DNA of 62,885 nucleotides from Clostridiales bacterium. Its GTDB lineage: Bacteria > Bacillota > Clostridia > Oscillospirales > Oscillospiraceae. The stretch is from the NCBI GenBank assembly GCA_014799565.1, contig JAAVHT010000017.1, forward strand, positions 1-62,885, written 5' to 3'. A model generated the notes under the pieces. That model did no database searches and was not told the DNA's origin. It saw nothing but the letters and a program-made list of their open reading frames with translations. The position numbers were made by a program, and so were the translations under genes. Below, piece after piece: positions 51,956-60,767 of the stretch (position 1 is its first letter; each line of letters opens with the position of its first letter).

Positions 51956-54064
51956 TTATTGCCCAGATTCCCTGCCGGACGGGTTGGGGGCGGCAATCTG
52001 GCCGGGATAGCGGCGTTCCAGGCGGTGGACGATATACTGCGCGCCCACCTCGCCGCTGTGGCCCAGGTTGTAGAAGTGCTGCTGTTTCAGCGCGGCGATG
52101 CGCTCCTTGTAGTCCTTCTGATGGGCCAGAAGCTCCTCCACCACGGGGGCCAGTTCCTTGACCTCGTTCTTTTCCACCTGACGGCCCACCTTAGAGCGGG
52201 CGGTGATGTCGAAGGGAACCAGGGGTATCTTCTGCCAGTCCTCGTTGACCACCTTCATCTGGGTGTTGATGAACAGGGAAGGCTTGTCGGTGGTGAAGGA
52301 GAACTCAAAGGCGATGCCGCTCCAGTCGGTGATGACCAGGTCGGCGGTGTACACCGTCACGTTGGAGGAGAAGTCGGTCTCGATGATGAAATCGTCCCCG
52401 GCCTTGTCCTGATACCGCTGGATGATCTCCTTCATCCGCGTGGGGAACCGGCGCACATACTGGGGATGGGGCCGGATGACGATGCGGTAGCCCCTGCCGT
52501 ACAGGGCGCTCACCAGGTCGTCCAGGCAGGAGTCCATGATGTTGTCGTACTGCCAGGAGGGGGCGATGAGGATGGTCTTTTTCTCGTTTTCCGCCTTGTC
52601 CATGGCGGTATACGCGGCGATCATGTCGTCAATGAGTCCGTAGCCGCACTCGATGATCCGCTTCTTTTTCACGTGCCGCAGCTTCTCAATGGCCCGGGCC
52701 TCGATGGCCTGCTCACGGCTCACCACCAGCAGAGTGTCGTAGGCGTCCAGCGCCCCGGTGCGGTAGGCCAGGTTGTCGCTGCTGCACCCGTGGTCCATAA
52801 AGACGTATTCCACATTGTCCTTCACCCGGGAGCGCTTGATGTGGTACTTCTCCAGGTCGGGGGTGGTCATCACCACCATGTCCGCCTCCAGCTTCATCAT
52901 CAGGGAGATGAGCCGGGTCTCGTCCACATAGTAGGGCCGGATGCGTGGCTCGTTCTTTTGAAAAATGGCATCCTCCGGGTCGCTGGTGACGTAGTGGATG
53001 GTCAGATTGGTGTTCCGCAGCAGCGCCTCGATGAGGGCGCGGAAATACTTGTAGAATCCGCTTCCCTCGGAGTAGAACATGATCTTCATGTTCCCCTTGT
53101 TTTCCTTGGAAAAGAACTCCTTGTAGTACTTCTTGGCCAGGGCGGCGTTTTGCCTCTTCCGCTCCTTGTCCTGGGCGGCGGAGCGCTTCATCTCCTCCAG
53201 CAGGCCGTAGTCGATGTATTCCCTGGGGGAGTAGACGGCGTTGCACAGGAACATGACCCCGATGGAGAACAGGTTGCCGAAGATCCAGTACAGCCCCACC
53301 CCCGCAGGGACAATGAAGGCGAAGAAGGTGGAGAAGGCGATCATGAACGCTGTCATGCCCCACTGGGACAGCTTGTTCTGCTCGATCTGCAGCACGTTCA
53401 CCTTGTTCTGCACCCAGCACATGAGCAGGGCGGACAGCCCCGCCAGCACGGGGATGAGGAACAGGGCGTCCAGGGTGTGGACGCTGGGAGTCTCGGCCAG
53501 ATTGATCCCGAAGAAGGTCATGCGCAGGTTTTGGATCTGGGCGACAGCCTCCGCCGAGCCGGGGATAGCGGCAAAGCTGTCCGGCATGGCCCGCACCCGC
53601 TCCACCACGGAGAGCTGGGCGGTGGAGCCCAGTTCGTCCACCGTCACGGACATCAATTGGGCAGTTTGGGCCACAAAGACCCGCTGAAGCTCCGGGGTCA
53701 GGTGGAGGATGTGCTTTAAGGGCTTGTATACCACATCCAGCAGGCCCAGGATAATGGGCAGCTGGAGCAGCAGGGGAATCACCCCCGCCATGGGGTTGTA
53801 GTGCTCCTTTTTATACAGGGCGGACTGGGCGTCCAGAAAGGCGTCGCTGTCGTCCACATACTGGTAGCGGAGCATATCCAGCTGGGGCTTCATCTTCACC
53901 ATCTTGATGGAGTTTTTCTGCACCAGCAGGGAGATGGGGAACATGACCACTTTGGTGAGCAGGGTAAAGACCAGAATGGCGATCCCGTAGTTGCGAAACA
54001 GCCAGTAACAGCCGTACATCAGCCAGCCCAGAGGCGTCCCAATGATCGTATTGATAAGTTCCAT
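51956..54064 (-). CDS. Fusion of YidC/Oxa1 insertase and CDP-glycerol glycerophosphotransferase
   Basis: This 702-residue protein is one open frame. Residues 1-285 are YidC-like: TLLTKVVMFPISLLVQK with Lys38 where many YidC proteins have the groove Arg, an amphipathic region, NPMAGVIPLLLQLPIILGLL, and helices to YWIFGNLFSIG. A charged linker (about 286-325) follows. Residues of about 326-690 match the TagB/TagF-type glycerophosphotransferase (PF04464): MDHGCSSDN, RPHP at 531-534 and ITDWSGIAFEF at 578-588. YidC normally inserts membrane proteins; here it may instead anchor or gate a polymerase. The fusion is seen; its function is inferred. Confidence 0.9.
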   Translation of the reverse strand: MELINTIIGTPLGWLMYGCYWLFRNYGIAILVFTLLTKVVMFPISLLVQKNSIKMVKMKPQLDMLRYQYVDDSDAFLDAQSALYKKEHYNPMAGVIPLLLQLPIILGLLDVVYKPLKHILHLTPELQRVFVAQTAQLMSVTVDELGSTAQLSVVERVRAMPDSFAAIPGSAEAVAQIQNLRMTFFGINLAETPSVHTLDALFLIPVLAGLSALLMCWVQNKVNVLQIEQNKLSQWGMTAFMIAFSTFFAFIVPAGVGLYWIFGNLFSIGVMFLCNAVYSPREYIDYGLLEEMKRSAAQDKERKRQNAALAKKYYKEFFSKENKGNMKIMFYSEGSGFYKYFRALIEALLRNTNLTIHYVTSDPEDAIFQKNEPRIRPYYVDETRLISLMMKLEADMVVMTTPDLEKYHIKRSRVKDNVEYVFMDHGCSSDNLAYRTGALDAYDTLLVVSREQAIEARAIEKLRHVKKKRIIECGYGLIDDMIAAYTAMDKAENEKKTILIAPSWQYDNIMDSCLDDLVSALYGRGYRIVIRPHPQYVRRFPTRMKEIIQRYQDKAGDDFIIETDFSSNVTVYTADLVITDWSGIAFEFSFTTDKPSLFINTQMKVVNEDWQKIPLVPFDITARSKVGRQVEKNEVKELAPVVEELLAHQKDYKERIAALKQQHFYNLGHSGEVGAQYIVHRLERRYPGQIAAPNPSGRESGQ

Positions 54065-54095
54065 ACCGTTGTGACGACACCTCGTCTTTCAGTGG

Positions 54096-54773
54096 CTAAA
54101 GCAGATGGGGCCGGGGGAAGTAGACCAGCAGCGCCCGGGCCAGCAGTTCTTCCCGCTGGACAAAGGGGTCGGCCCAGAACCGGGAGTCACGGGAGTTGCG
54201 GCGGTGATCCCCCAGTACCAGGTAGCAGCCCTCGGGTACCACCGTCTCGGGATAGCTGTCGGTGGAAAATTCCGTGATATACGGCTCGTCCAGCAGCTCC
54301 CCGTCCAGATACACCCGTCCGTTTACCATGGAGAAGGTCTGCCCCGGCAGGGCGATAATCCGTTTGATGATGATGTCCCGCCCGAACTCCGACTCATGGC
54401 GAAACAGCACCACGTCCCCCGCCTGGGGCTCTCCCCGAAGGTAGGCGGTGCGGTCACCGATCAACAGCGCCCCGGTGGAGATGGTGGGCTCCATGGAGCC
54501 GGAGGGCACATAGGCGTTGATGAAGATGAACAGGTTGAGGAAGAGGGCCAGCGCCCCGGCCAGAATGGGGAGCAGCCACCACCGATCCTTTTTTTGCTTT
54601 TTTTGCTTTTTTTTCGCTTCCGCAGGCGGTGGATTTGAAGAGGGGACTTCTCCCCCCTCCTCGGGGTCAGAGGTTTCATGGACGTACACCAAAGCAATAA
54701 AGCCAACTGTGAAAGCCAGCCCTGTGGCTATCGCAGGAAGCATCCACCATCGCTCTTTCAGTTGCTTCTTCAT
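54096..54773 (-). CDS. lepB: Signal peptidase I with two similar N-terminal membrane segments
   Basis: This 225-residue protein has the type I signal peptidase catalytic pair: Ser93 in SGSMEPT and Lys137 in IIKRI, plus GDHRRNSRDSR near the end. Two N-terminal membrane segments, each introduced by a KxRWW-LP motif (residues 7-12 and 62-68), look like an internal duplication. ATG 54773 is chosen; GTG 54782, which overlaps the previous stop, is possible. It is embedded in the polymer operon, so it may process a dedicated substrate. Confidence 0.9.
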   Translation of the reverse strand: MKKQLKERWWMLPAIATGLAFTVGFIALVYVHETSDPEEGGEVPSSNPPPAEAKKKQKKQKKDRWWLLPILAGALALFLNLFIFINAYVPSGSMEPTISTGALLIGDRTAYLRGEPQAGDVVLFRHESEFGRDIIIKRIIALPGQTFSMVNGRVYLDGELLDEPYITEFSTDSYPETVVPEGCYLVLGDHRRNSRDSRFWADPFVQREELLARALLVYFPRPHLL

Positions 54774-54778
54774 CGCAG

Positions 54779-55282
54779 TCACCGCCTTGGCGCTGTGCAG
54801 ATGTGCAGGGCCCGCTTCAGCTCCTCCACCTTCTGCCGTTCCTCCGCCAGCAGGCGGCGCAGTTCCCGGTTCTCGGCGGCCAGGCCGCCCTCGCCCCCCG
54901 TCTCGTCAAAGGGGTCGGCGGGGGCCGCCGTAAGCTCTGCGGCGGGCTCCGGCGCGTATGCCCGCTCCGCCGCCGGGGCGGGAGAGGGGGAAGCCTGGGC
55001 CTGAGAGACGGCGGGTTCCAGCTCGTAATCGCCGTAGCCGGTGTCGTCGTCATCGTCGTCCGCGAAGGACTGGAGGTTGGCGCGGCTGCTCCGGCTCTTG
55101 GAAAATCTGCGCTTCAGCTTGCGCAGGTAGAAGCTGAGGCCCGCGCCCGCCGCGATAGCCACGCCGGCGACGAGCTGGATCATATAGGTCATGGCGGACG
55201 GGTCGATATAGGCAAACGCCGTCACGGAGAACAGCATCATGCCAAACCCGAAAAAGTAGATAAATTGTGCCAGTTTTTTCAT
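54779..55282 (-). CDS. Small membrane protein with acidic and coiled-coil tail
   Basis: This 167-residue protein has two membrane segments (about 5-25 and 32-52) around AYIDPSAMTYMIQLVAGVA, then a basic stretch KLKRRFSKSR, an Asp-rich run, a Pro/Ala/Glu-rich region and a C-terminal helix with ENRELRRLLAEERQKVEELK. Proteins with the YIDPSAMTYMIQ pattern are known to me beside sulfatase-type genes in Clostridia, without function. It is tightly packed between two operon genes. Confidence 0.7.
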   Translation of the reverse strand: MKKLAQFIYFFGFGMMLFSVTAFAYIDPSAMTYMIQLVAGVAIAAGAGLSFYLRKLKRRFSKSRSSRANLQSFADDDDDDTGYGDYELEPAVSQAQASPSPAPAAERAYAPEPAAELTAAPADPFDETGGEGGLAAENRELRRLLAEERQKVEELKRALHICTAPRR

Positions 55283-55308
55283 GGGGCGCTCTCCCATCTT
55301 TTCGATAC

Positions 55309-57096
55309 TCACCAGACGTGGGGTTCCAGCGGGGTGAGCTGGGTCAGATTCCAGTTGGAGAAGTCATTGCCGTCCCCGCGGATCACGTAGGTTCCCATGT
55401 ACGCGTCCCGGGTGGTCAGGGCCTCATCGTACAGCAGCATCCAGAAGGTGCGGGCCATATCCTCGTCCTCGCCGATGGACTCAATGGTTCGGCCGTATTT
55501 TGCGGTGTCCAGCCCAAACCACCCGGCGATGGAGGCCCGGAGGTTGTCCTGACAGATCTGCTTGTGGGACAGCTGCATAGGCTGGCTGGTGTCGGCGTGG
55601 GCGGGCTTGATGAGCAGGGGAAGCAGCCGGGGGCTGTCCAGGCGGCTCAGGCCCTGGGTGGTGGCCATCCAGTCGTCACCAACCCACTCGGGGTAGTCCG
55701 CCGCGTGGTCGGTGCTGATGATGATGGTGGTGTCGTCATAGACGCCTTTTTCCCGCAGCTCGTCCAGGTACTGGAGGATCATCTCCATATTTCCCACCAT
55801 CTGGTCGTGCTGGCCGGCGGAATCCCATCGCGTCTCCACCCGCTCCGCTGTCTCGCTCATGTTGAAGGGGTAGTGGGCGCCCTGAAGATGGTAAAAGCGG
55901 AAGCACCCGGTCAGCCCGTCGTTGACGCTCAGGCCCTGGGCGCGGTAGCGGGCCCAGAATTCGGGGTCGTCGATCTGATAGAGATCCCCGCTGGAGGCGG
56001 TCTGGACCGCGTCCAGGTCGCCGGTATAGAGCTGGAAATAGGGTTTTACCGCCTCCGGCGCGTAGCGATAGGCGGACAGCTCCAGCATTTTTGTCAGCAT
56101 GATCCGCCGGCTGTAGCTCACCGTGCTCTGGCCGATGTTGTCGATTTTGCCCTCCACGTTGTCCATCTCGCCTATCACGTCGCCGACATGGGAATAGAGC
56201 CCCACCTGACAGCCTGTATTATGGAGGTCGGACAAAAAGGAGGAGCGCCCCCACGCCCGGCGGAAGTAGTCCCGCTTGCGGATCTCAAAGGGGGCGGCGT
56301 CATCGTCCCTGACCCCGGTGAGCAGATAGGTGACAGAGGCGTAGGTGCGGCTGAAGCTGCCGGTGAAGTCCTGGTAGCTGGTGAAGCCGCCCAGCTCCGC
56401 CTCCCACTCCGGGTGCTGGGCAATCAGGTCGTCCAGATAGGAGCGGTCGCAGCGATCCAGCAGAAAGAACACCACGTTCTGGGAGGGGGCCAGCTCAAAA
56501 ATCCCCTCGGTGGAGAGATAGCGTTCCTGAAGCGCGGAGAGGTTGGTGGTGTTGACCAGGCTGAAGAGGGCCACTGTCTGCATCGCCGCCAGCAGCAGGG
56601 ATACGGTTTCCAGTGTCCGCGTCCACAGCTTCCGGCTGAAATACAGCAGGAGGAACACGGCTCCGATGACAAGCATCCAAACCACAAGGTTTTTCAGCAT
56701 GGCGCCTCGGTAGTTCTGCCACGTCACCGAGGTGCCGTCCAGCGTGCCGTGATCCACGTTCCAGAAGTTCCCCTGGAGGTAGCCCGCCAGCGTCACCGCG
56801 AAAAGGAGAGATACGGCGTAGTTGAAGGGCTTGCCCCGGAGTACCAGCAGAACAGCCAGCAAAACGGCAAAAATCCCCAGCCCCGCCAGCGCCATGACAG
56901 GCGCCAGCAGGCTGAAGGGAAAGGTCATATCGCTGGTATTTTGCAGATACAGTTCACAGGGGCCAAAGAAGATAAACGTGAACACGCAGTTAAAGGCACA
57001 GGCGGCGGCAAGGAACAAGCGGGTTCGAAAGGCCCGCTTGTCCATCCAGAGCGCGCTCCATTTTCTGCCGGCGGAAGCTTTCAGCTCTCGGAGCAT
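55309..57096 (-). CDS. Membrane sulfatase/alkaline-phosphatase-fold enzyme
   Basis: This 595-residue protein has five N-terminal membrane segments (about 25-190), then an extracytoplasmic domain of the alkaline phosphatase superfamily: NVVFFLLDRCDRSYLDDL with metal-type Asp residues, SRTYASVTYLLTG, and IIISTDHAADY. It is related in plan to LTA synthase but the motifs differ. It may transfer or remove phosphoglycerol or phosphocholine on the polymer. The start GGGAGGAACCGAT is 5' of ATG 57096. Confidence 0.8.
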   Translation of the reverse strand: MLRELKASAGRKWSALWMDKRAFRTRLFLAAACAFNCVFTFIFFGPCELYLQNTSDMTFPFSLLAPVMALAGLGIFAVLLAVLLVLRGKPFNYAVSLLFAVTLAGYLQGNFWNVDHGTLDGTSVTWQNYRGAMLKNLVVWMLVIGAVFLLLYFSRKLWTRTLETVSLLLAAMQTVALFSLVNTTNLSALQERYLSTEGIFELAPSQNVVFFLLDRCDRSYLDDLIAQHPEWEAELGGFTSYQDFTGSFSRTYASVTYLLTGVRDDDAAPFEIRKRDYFRRAWGRSSFLSDLHNTGCQVGLYSHVGDVIGEMDNVEGKIDNIGQSTVSYSRRIMLTKMLELSAYRYAPEAVKPYFQLYTGDLDAVQTASSGDLYQIDDPEFWARYRAQGLSVNDGLTGCFRFYHLQGAHYPFNMSETAERVETRWDSAGQHDQMVGNMEMILQYLDELREKGVYDDTTIIISTDHAADYPEWVGDDWMATTQGLSRLDSPRLLPLLIKPAHADTSQPMQLSHKQICQDNLRASIAGWFGLDTAKYGRTIESIGEDEDMARTFWMLLYDEALTTRDAYMGTYVIRGDGNDFSNWNLTQLTPLEPHVW

Positions 57097-57180
57097 AGGG
57101 ATCGGTTCCTCCCAACGGTTCGGTCTACATTAATATATTAATATACACTCAATGCCGGAGGATGTCAACCCAGCCGCGGC

Positions 57181-58719
57181 TCAGGCAAAGTGTTCGACGT
57201 AGTAGGGGGAGTACTTGGTGATCTCGTAGTCCAGGCTCTTAAAGCCCATGCGCTCGGAGAGGGTGTCCTCATCGGAGAACAGGTTCACGCCTAAGCCCAG
57301 GCGGTTCCCCTCAATGTTAAAGCCCATGGCGGCCAATATGGTGGGGTAGTAGTCCAGGGTGGAGAATTCCCGGTTCTGGCGGCGGCTCATGTCCGGGAGC
57401 GGGCAGGCCAGGTTCAGGAAGCAGTTGTACACCGTCCTGTCATAGTACTCCAGGTTCTCCACCAGATTGTTGTCCATTCTCGGGTGGTCGCCCAGGACAA
57501 CGATTACGGTGTCCTTATAGAAATCCTGCTGGGAGCACCACTCGAGGAACTCAGCGACCTGCCGGTCGGCGCAGGCCACCACGTTGGCGGTCTGGTTTTC
57601 ATACTCGCTGCCGCACAGCTCGCAGACATATCCGCCGATGTGGTGGGTGTCTACCGTCAGCATGGTGAAGTTGAAGGGCTGATCGTCCTCGGCCAGCTTC
57701 AGCAGCTTGTCCTTGGCGATTTCGTACAGGATCTCGTCCTCAATGCCCCACCACGCGCGGTAATCCTCCGGGAAATAGCCCTCGTCCCTGGTGCTGAAGT
57801 AGTCGCAGACCTCGTAATTGCCGTGCTGCTCAAAATACTTCTTCCGTCCGGCAAACTCCCCGTCGGAGCCGCACAGGAACAGATTGTGGTACCCGTTTTT
57901 CTCCAGGATCTCACCCAGGCTGACGCAGCCGGAGGCGAAATACTCCTGCTCGCCCATGTCATTGTCCGCGATGGGGAAGGAGAAGGGGATGCCGGAGGTG
58001 GAGGACAGCAAAGCCGCCATGGTCCAGTTTGTCCCGGTGCCCGAATGGGATCCGCCCAGCAGCGTGGAGTTGGAGAAGGAGCAATTCTTCTGCGCCAGCG
58101 CGGTGAGATTCGGGATGTAATTGACCGGCTGCATCCCGCCCACATCCTGCGAGGCATAGGTAGTCTCCATGCTCTCCAGGTAGATGCAAAGCAGATTCTT
58201 TTTCCGCGCCGGCGCCGTAATGCGCACGCTGTTCGGATCTACGTAATGCTTTTCATAGAGGGTGGAGGCGTCCGAACGCAGCTTGGCATAGCCCATGACA
58301 TCCAAGCTGTCGTTCACAAATTTGCAGGTGTTGAACAGGGAGAGAATGGCGAACAGCGTCATCAGATGCCGCGCCAGGCTCAGCAGATCAATGCTGCGGC
58401 GCCAGCGGAACACATCGATCTTCGCCGTGACGGCAAAGCGCCGCTGGAGGAGCAGGCATACCGTGCCGGCCAGGATGAACAGAGCCAGCACGATCAGGGC
58501 GGGGATACAGGCGACCACCCCGTCCACGACGACGCCCAGCTCACTGCCGTCCAGAGGGGAGGCCATCGTGTATAAAATCTGCTGAAAGGTCACGTCAAAG
58601 GTGGCGTTGACCCAGGTGGTGACACCGAAGAATATGGCTGCCGCCGCGAACAGAACACAGCTGACGACAAGTTCCACCACACGTCCGACGTGTTTTTTAT
58701 TGGTTGTTTGCTTCTTCAT
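57181..58719 (-). CDS. LTA-synthase-family phosphoglycerol transferase
   Basis: This 512-residue protein has about four to five membrane segments (about 12-135), then a sulfatase-type domain: LLCIYLESMETTY with Glu182, TGTNWTMAALLSSTSGIP with candidate nucleophile Thr233, TVDTHHIGGYV and VVLGDHPRMDNN. These match LtaS/OpgB-type transferases that move phosphoglycerol from phosphatidylglycerol. The start at 58719 has AGGAG 7 nt upstream. It overlaps the previous gene by 23 bp. Confidence 0.87.
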   Translation of the reverse strand: MKKQTTNKKHVGRVVELVVSCVLFAAAAIFFGVTTWVNATFDVTFQQILYTMASPLDGSELGVVVDGVVACIPALIVLALFILAGTVCLLLQRRFAVTAKIDVFRWRRSIDLLSLARHLMTLFAILSLFNTCKFVNDSLDVMGYAKLRSDASTLYEKHYVDPNSVRITAPARKKNLLCIYLESMETTYASQDVGGMQPVNYIPNLTALAQKNCSFSNSTLLGGSHSGTGTNWTMAALLSSTSGIPFSFPIADNDMGEQEYFASGCVSLGEILEKNGYHNLFLCGSDGEFAGRKKYFEQHGNYEVCDYFSTRDEGYFPEDYRAWWGIEDEILYEIAKDKLLKLAEDDQPFNFTMLTVDTHHIGGYVCELCGSEYENQTANVVACADRQVAEFLEWCSQQDFYKDTVIVVLGDHPRMDNNLVENLEYYDRTVYNCFLNLACPLPDMSRRQNREFSTLDYYPTILAAMGFNIEGNRLGLGVNLFSDEDTLSERMGFKSLDYEITKYSPYYVEHFA

Positions 58720-59083
58720 GGTAGGGCTCCTCTTTTGGTTTGCTGATTTGTCCTGCGTTTTCTTCATCGCCGCCGTCCACCCGGGTAATATCCAGGCTGA
58801 TCCGAATGTGCTTTGCGGCCCTGAAGAGTTGGGTGAGCAGCCAGGCGGCCAGCAGCGCGGCCATGGTATAGTGGGCGGAATCCACAGAATAGGAGAGACC
58901 CAGCAGCTTGTGGGGAACCGTCAGCAGGATCCGCGCCAGCGCGTAATTGCAGCAGACGGTGATGCCATATTGAACCAGAAACTCCAGAGACGGCTCAAGC
59001 GGTTTCCCCCGCTTTTTAAAGTACAGATAGATAGACAGCATGGGGGCGAAGAAAAGATTGATAAAAATGGCCAGTTGAATCAA
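58697..59083 (-). CDS. Small membrane protein, first gene of the polymer operon
   Basis: This 128-residue protein starts at TTG 59083, since an in-frame stop lies just upstream. It has about three membrane segments (LAIFINLFFAPMLSIYLYF, LVQYGITVCCNYALARILL, YTMAALLAAWLLTQLF) and a charged tail ending KPKEEPYHEEANNQ. No family is recognised. It overlaps the LTA-synthase-like gene and may form a complex with it. Confidence 0.65.
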   Translation of the reverse strand: MIQLAIFINLFFAPMLSIYLYFKKRGKPLEPSLEFLVQYGITVCCNYALARILLTVPHKLLGLSYSVDSAHYTMAALLAAWLLTQLFRAAKHIRISLDITRVDGGDEENAGQISKPKEEPYHEEANNQ

Positions 59084-59235
59084 AATATCTCATTCCATTC
59101 TATAGTCAGCGTACACGAGCTTTGTCCGCCGCCGGAACGGCGGTGGAAGATCTGCGGGCCGCGGATTTTTCGATGTGTTGATGATACGCTTTGTCAGCGG
59201 AGTGTGCCGCCTCGCCTGTGATTTCGTTGGTGTTT

Positions 59236-59264
59236 AGTTTAGCGCTCTTTCCGGTGGCTGTCAA
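59236..59264 (-). promoter_or_regulatory. Promoter of the surface-polymer operon
   Basis: Minus-strand TTGACA (59264-59259), 17-bp spacer, TAAACT (59241-59236). The next same-strand genes run almost without gaps from 59083 to 47222. The ~150-nt leader contains a GC-rich dyad near 59143-59160. The rest of 59265-59443 shows no gene. Confidence 0.75.
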
Positions 59265-59443
59265 CAGGTTTTTTGATGGCCTTTTGATAAACATTTTGCC
59301 GCTGAGGCCGCCTTTTTCGGCATTTTGTGAATTCTTTATCGATCCTTTAGCAATTTTTTAACAAATCTAAATAAACTATTAGCTCTTGGCGAGAATCAGT
59401 ATAAACGGCCCCCGTCGGTCTGCCGCCGCAAAAGAAACGATAA

Positions 59444-59477
59444 AGTGTGCCGCCAGCATTTTTGCTGGCGGCACACT
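59444..59477 (-). terminator. Terminator of the acyltransferase gene
   Basis: AGTGTGCCGCCAGCA and TGCTGGCGGCACACT form a 15-bp stem with a T-rich loop, followed on the minus strand by TTTATCGTTTC. Confidence 0.8.
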
Positions 59478-59513
59478 ATTCTTCCCGGACAGGGTGCTTT
59501 AAAAATATCGGGA

Positions 59514-60623
59514 TCATGATGATTTATGAGATAACTCGGATGGGAAGAGTCGTTCGATCCTGCTGTCAATGTAAAGCGAGACCCTTTTTACCAATCCCAT
59601 ATAGTGCTTTTCCAGTACGGCTATTCTGAATAGCTCGATCAGCGTACAGCATACAAATACAATGAGGGCGGCCGCGAGAGAATACGGGATCAAAAACGGG
59701 CTGTGGCTGAATGACGCGTTTTGAAACAGCGTACCCCATAAAAAGGGGCGGACAAAATTGTTCTCGTGAATCAAATATACTCCAAAGGTAGCCGATGAGA
59801 TCTGATTGACAGCCCGATTGCAGCCAATATCAATTTGCAGAAAGCCCAAAAACAGGAACAGGGCCGTCAGCACAGTGGGCAGCCGCTGCATATGGATCAC
59901 GTAAGCGGCCAATTTGCCGGCAGCGGGGATTTTGCTTTCAAACAGATCCGAAATAACCATTCCCAGACACGCCGTAAGCATGGCGGCAAAGGCGCCCAGG
60001 AAGGCGGTCTTGGGGCCTATGGCTATTTTATTGACATGGAGCCGGACATAGGCCGATACCGCGTACAGGTAAGCGAACCACAGCAGATAATTGCTTCCAT
60101 AGGCGGAGCCGAAAAAGGTTGGGATGACGCACCAGCAGACCGTGAGCAGCGCCAGCATTTTCTGATAATCCTGTTTGTCCAATCCCCTGAGAAGCTTGTT
60201 CAAGTATGGTGAGATCAGGTACAATACGAAGTATGTGCTGGCAAACCACCATCCGGAATATGTAATGGGGAAAAGGCAGTTGATCACCATCCTTATCCCA
60301 TAAGGGTTGACCCCCGCCAGGGTAAAAACAGCGAGGAGAAGGATGGAATAGGTAAAAATCTGGAGGGCGAGCTTCAGCGCCTTATCCGTCCTGAACGCGG
60401 TGGAACCAATCAAAAAATAGCCTGAGATGAGCACAAAAATATCCACGCCAAGATTGCCGCCAAAGGTAAGGCACTGAGTCCACAGCCTGTTTACCGTGAG
60501 TTCGCCGCTGGGAAACTGAAAGCCGCCATGGGTCGAAAAGTGGCAGATGATGATCATCAGCATCGCGATGATCCGAAGCAGTTCTATATTTGACTGCCGC
60601 TCGGCGCGCCCGGTTGTCTGCAA
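59514..60623 (-). CDS. Acyltransferase 3 family membrane protein
   Basis: This 369-residue protein has about ten membrane segments and the family start SNIELLRIIAMLMIIICHFS with the conserved His, and GGNLGVDIFVLISGYFLIGS. Such proteins O-acetylate glycans or lipids outside the cell. The start is TTG 60623 with GGGGGGAA upstream. It has its own unit between two terminators, beside the polymer operon, and may modify that polymer. Confidence 0.85.
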   Translation of the reverse strand: MQTTGRAERQSNIELLRIIAMLMIIICHFSTHGGFQFPSGELTVNRLWTQCLTFGGNLGVDIFVLISGYFLIGSTAFRTDKALKLALQIFTYSILLLAVFTLAGVNPYGIRMVINCLFPITYSGWWFASTYFVLYLISPYLNKLLRGLDKQDYQKMLALLTVCWCVIPTFFGSAYGSNYLLWFAYLYAVSAYVRLHVNKIAIGPKTAFLGAFAAMLTACLGMVISDLFESKIPAAGKLAAYVIHMQRLPTVLTALFLFLGFLQIDIGCNRAVNQISSATFGVYLIHENNFVRPFLWGTLFQNASFSHSPFLIPYSLAAALIVFVCCTLIELFRIAVLEKHYMGLVKRVSLYIDSRIERLFPSELSHKSS

Positions 60624-60646
60624 TACCGTTCCCCCCTGACGGAAAA

Positions 60647-60673
60647 GATAAAGCGGGAAAATCCCGCTTTATC
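60647..60673 (-). terminator. Hairpin between ppdK and the acyltransferase gene
   Basis: GATAAAGCGGGA and TCCCGCTTTATC form a 12-bp perfect stem with an AAA loop and a TTTTCC tail on the minus strand. It sits close to the acyltransferase start, so it could also be an attenuator. Confidence 0.6.
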
Positions 60674-60711
60674 TGGAAAATGAAGTAAAATAAGTGCATA
60701 TCGGTTTTTGT

Positions 60712-60746
60712 CGGAGAGTGGATCACGTTCCGTGATCCACTCTCCG
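60712..60746 (-). terminator. Hairpin after ppdK
   Basis: CGGAGAGTGGATCACG and CGTGATCCACTCTCCG form a 16-bp perfect stem with a TTC loop, 21 bp past the ppdK stop. The minus-strand tail is ACAAAAACC, without a clear T-run. Confidence 0.65.
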
Positions 60747-60767
60747 ATCTGTTTGAGGTTATGCCGC

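Noticed and set aside
51950-53719. Long plus-strand frame opposite the YidC fusion gene
   Set aside because: It is the antisense shadow of a high-GC gene. It is rich in G, H, V and L without motifs, has no ribosome site, and the minus-strand frame has clear domains.
59106-59294. 62-codon minus-strand frame upstream of the polymer operon
   Set aside because: Its start lies upstream of the recognised promoter at 59236-59264 and no ribosome site or family was seen.
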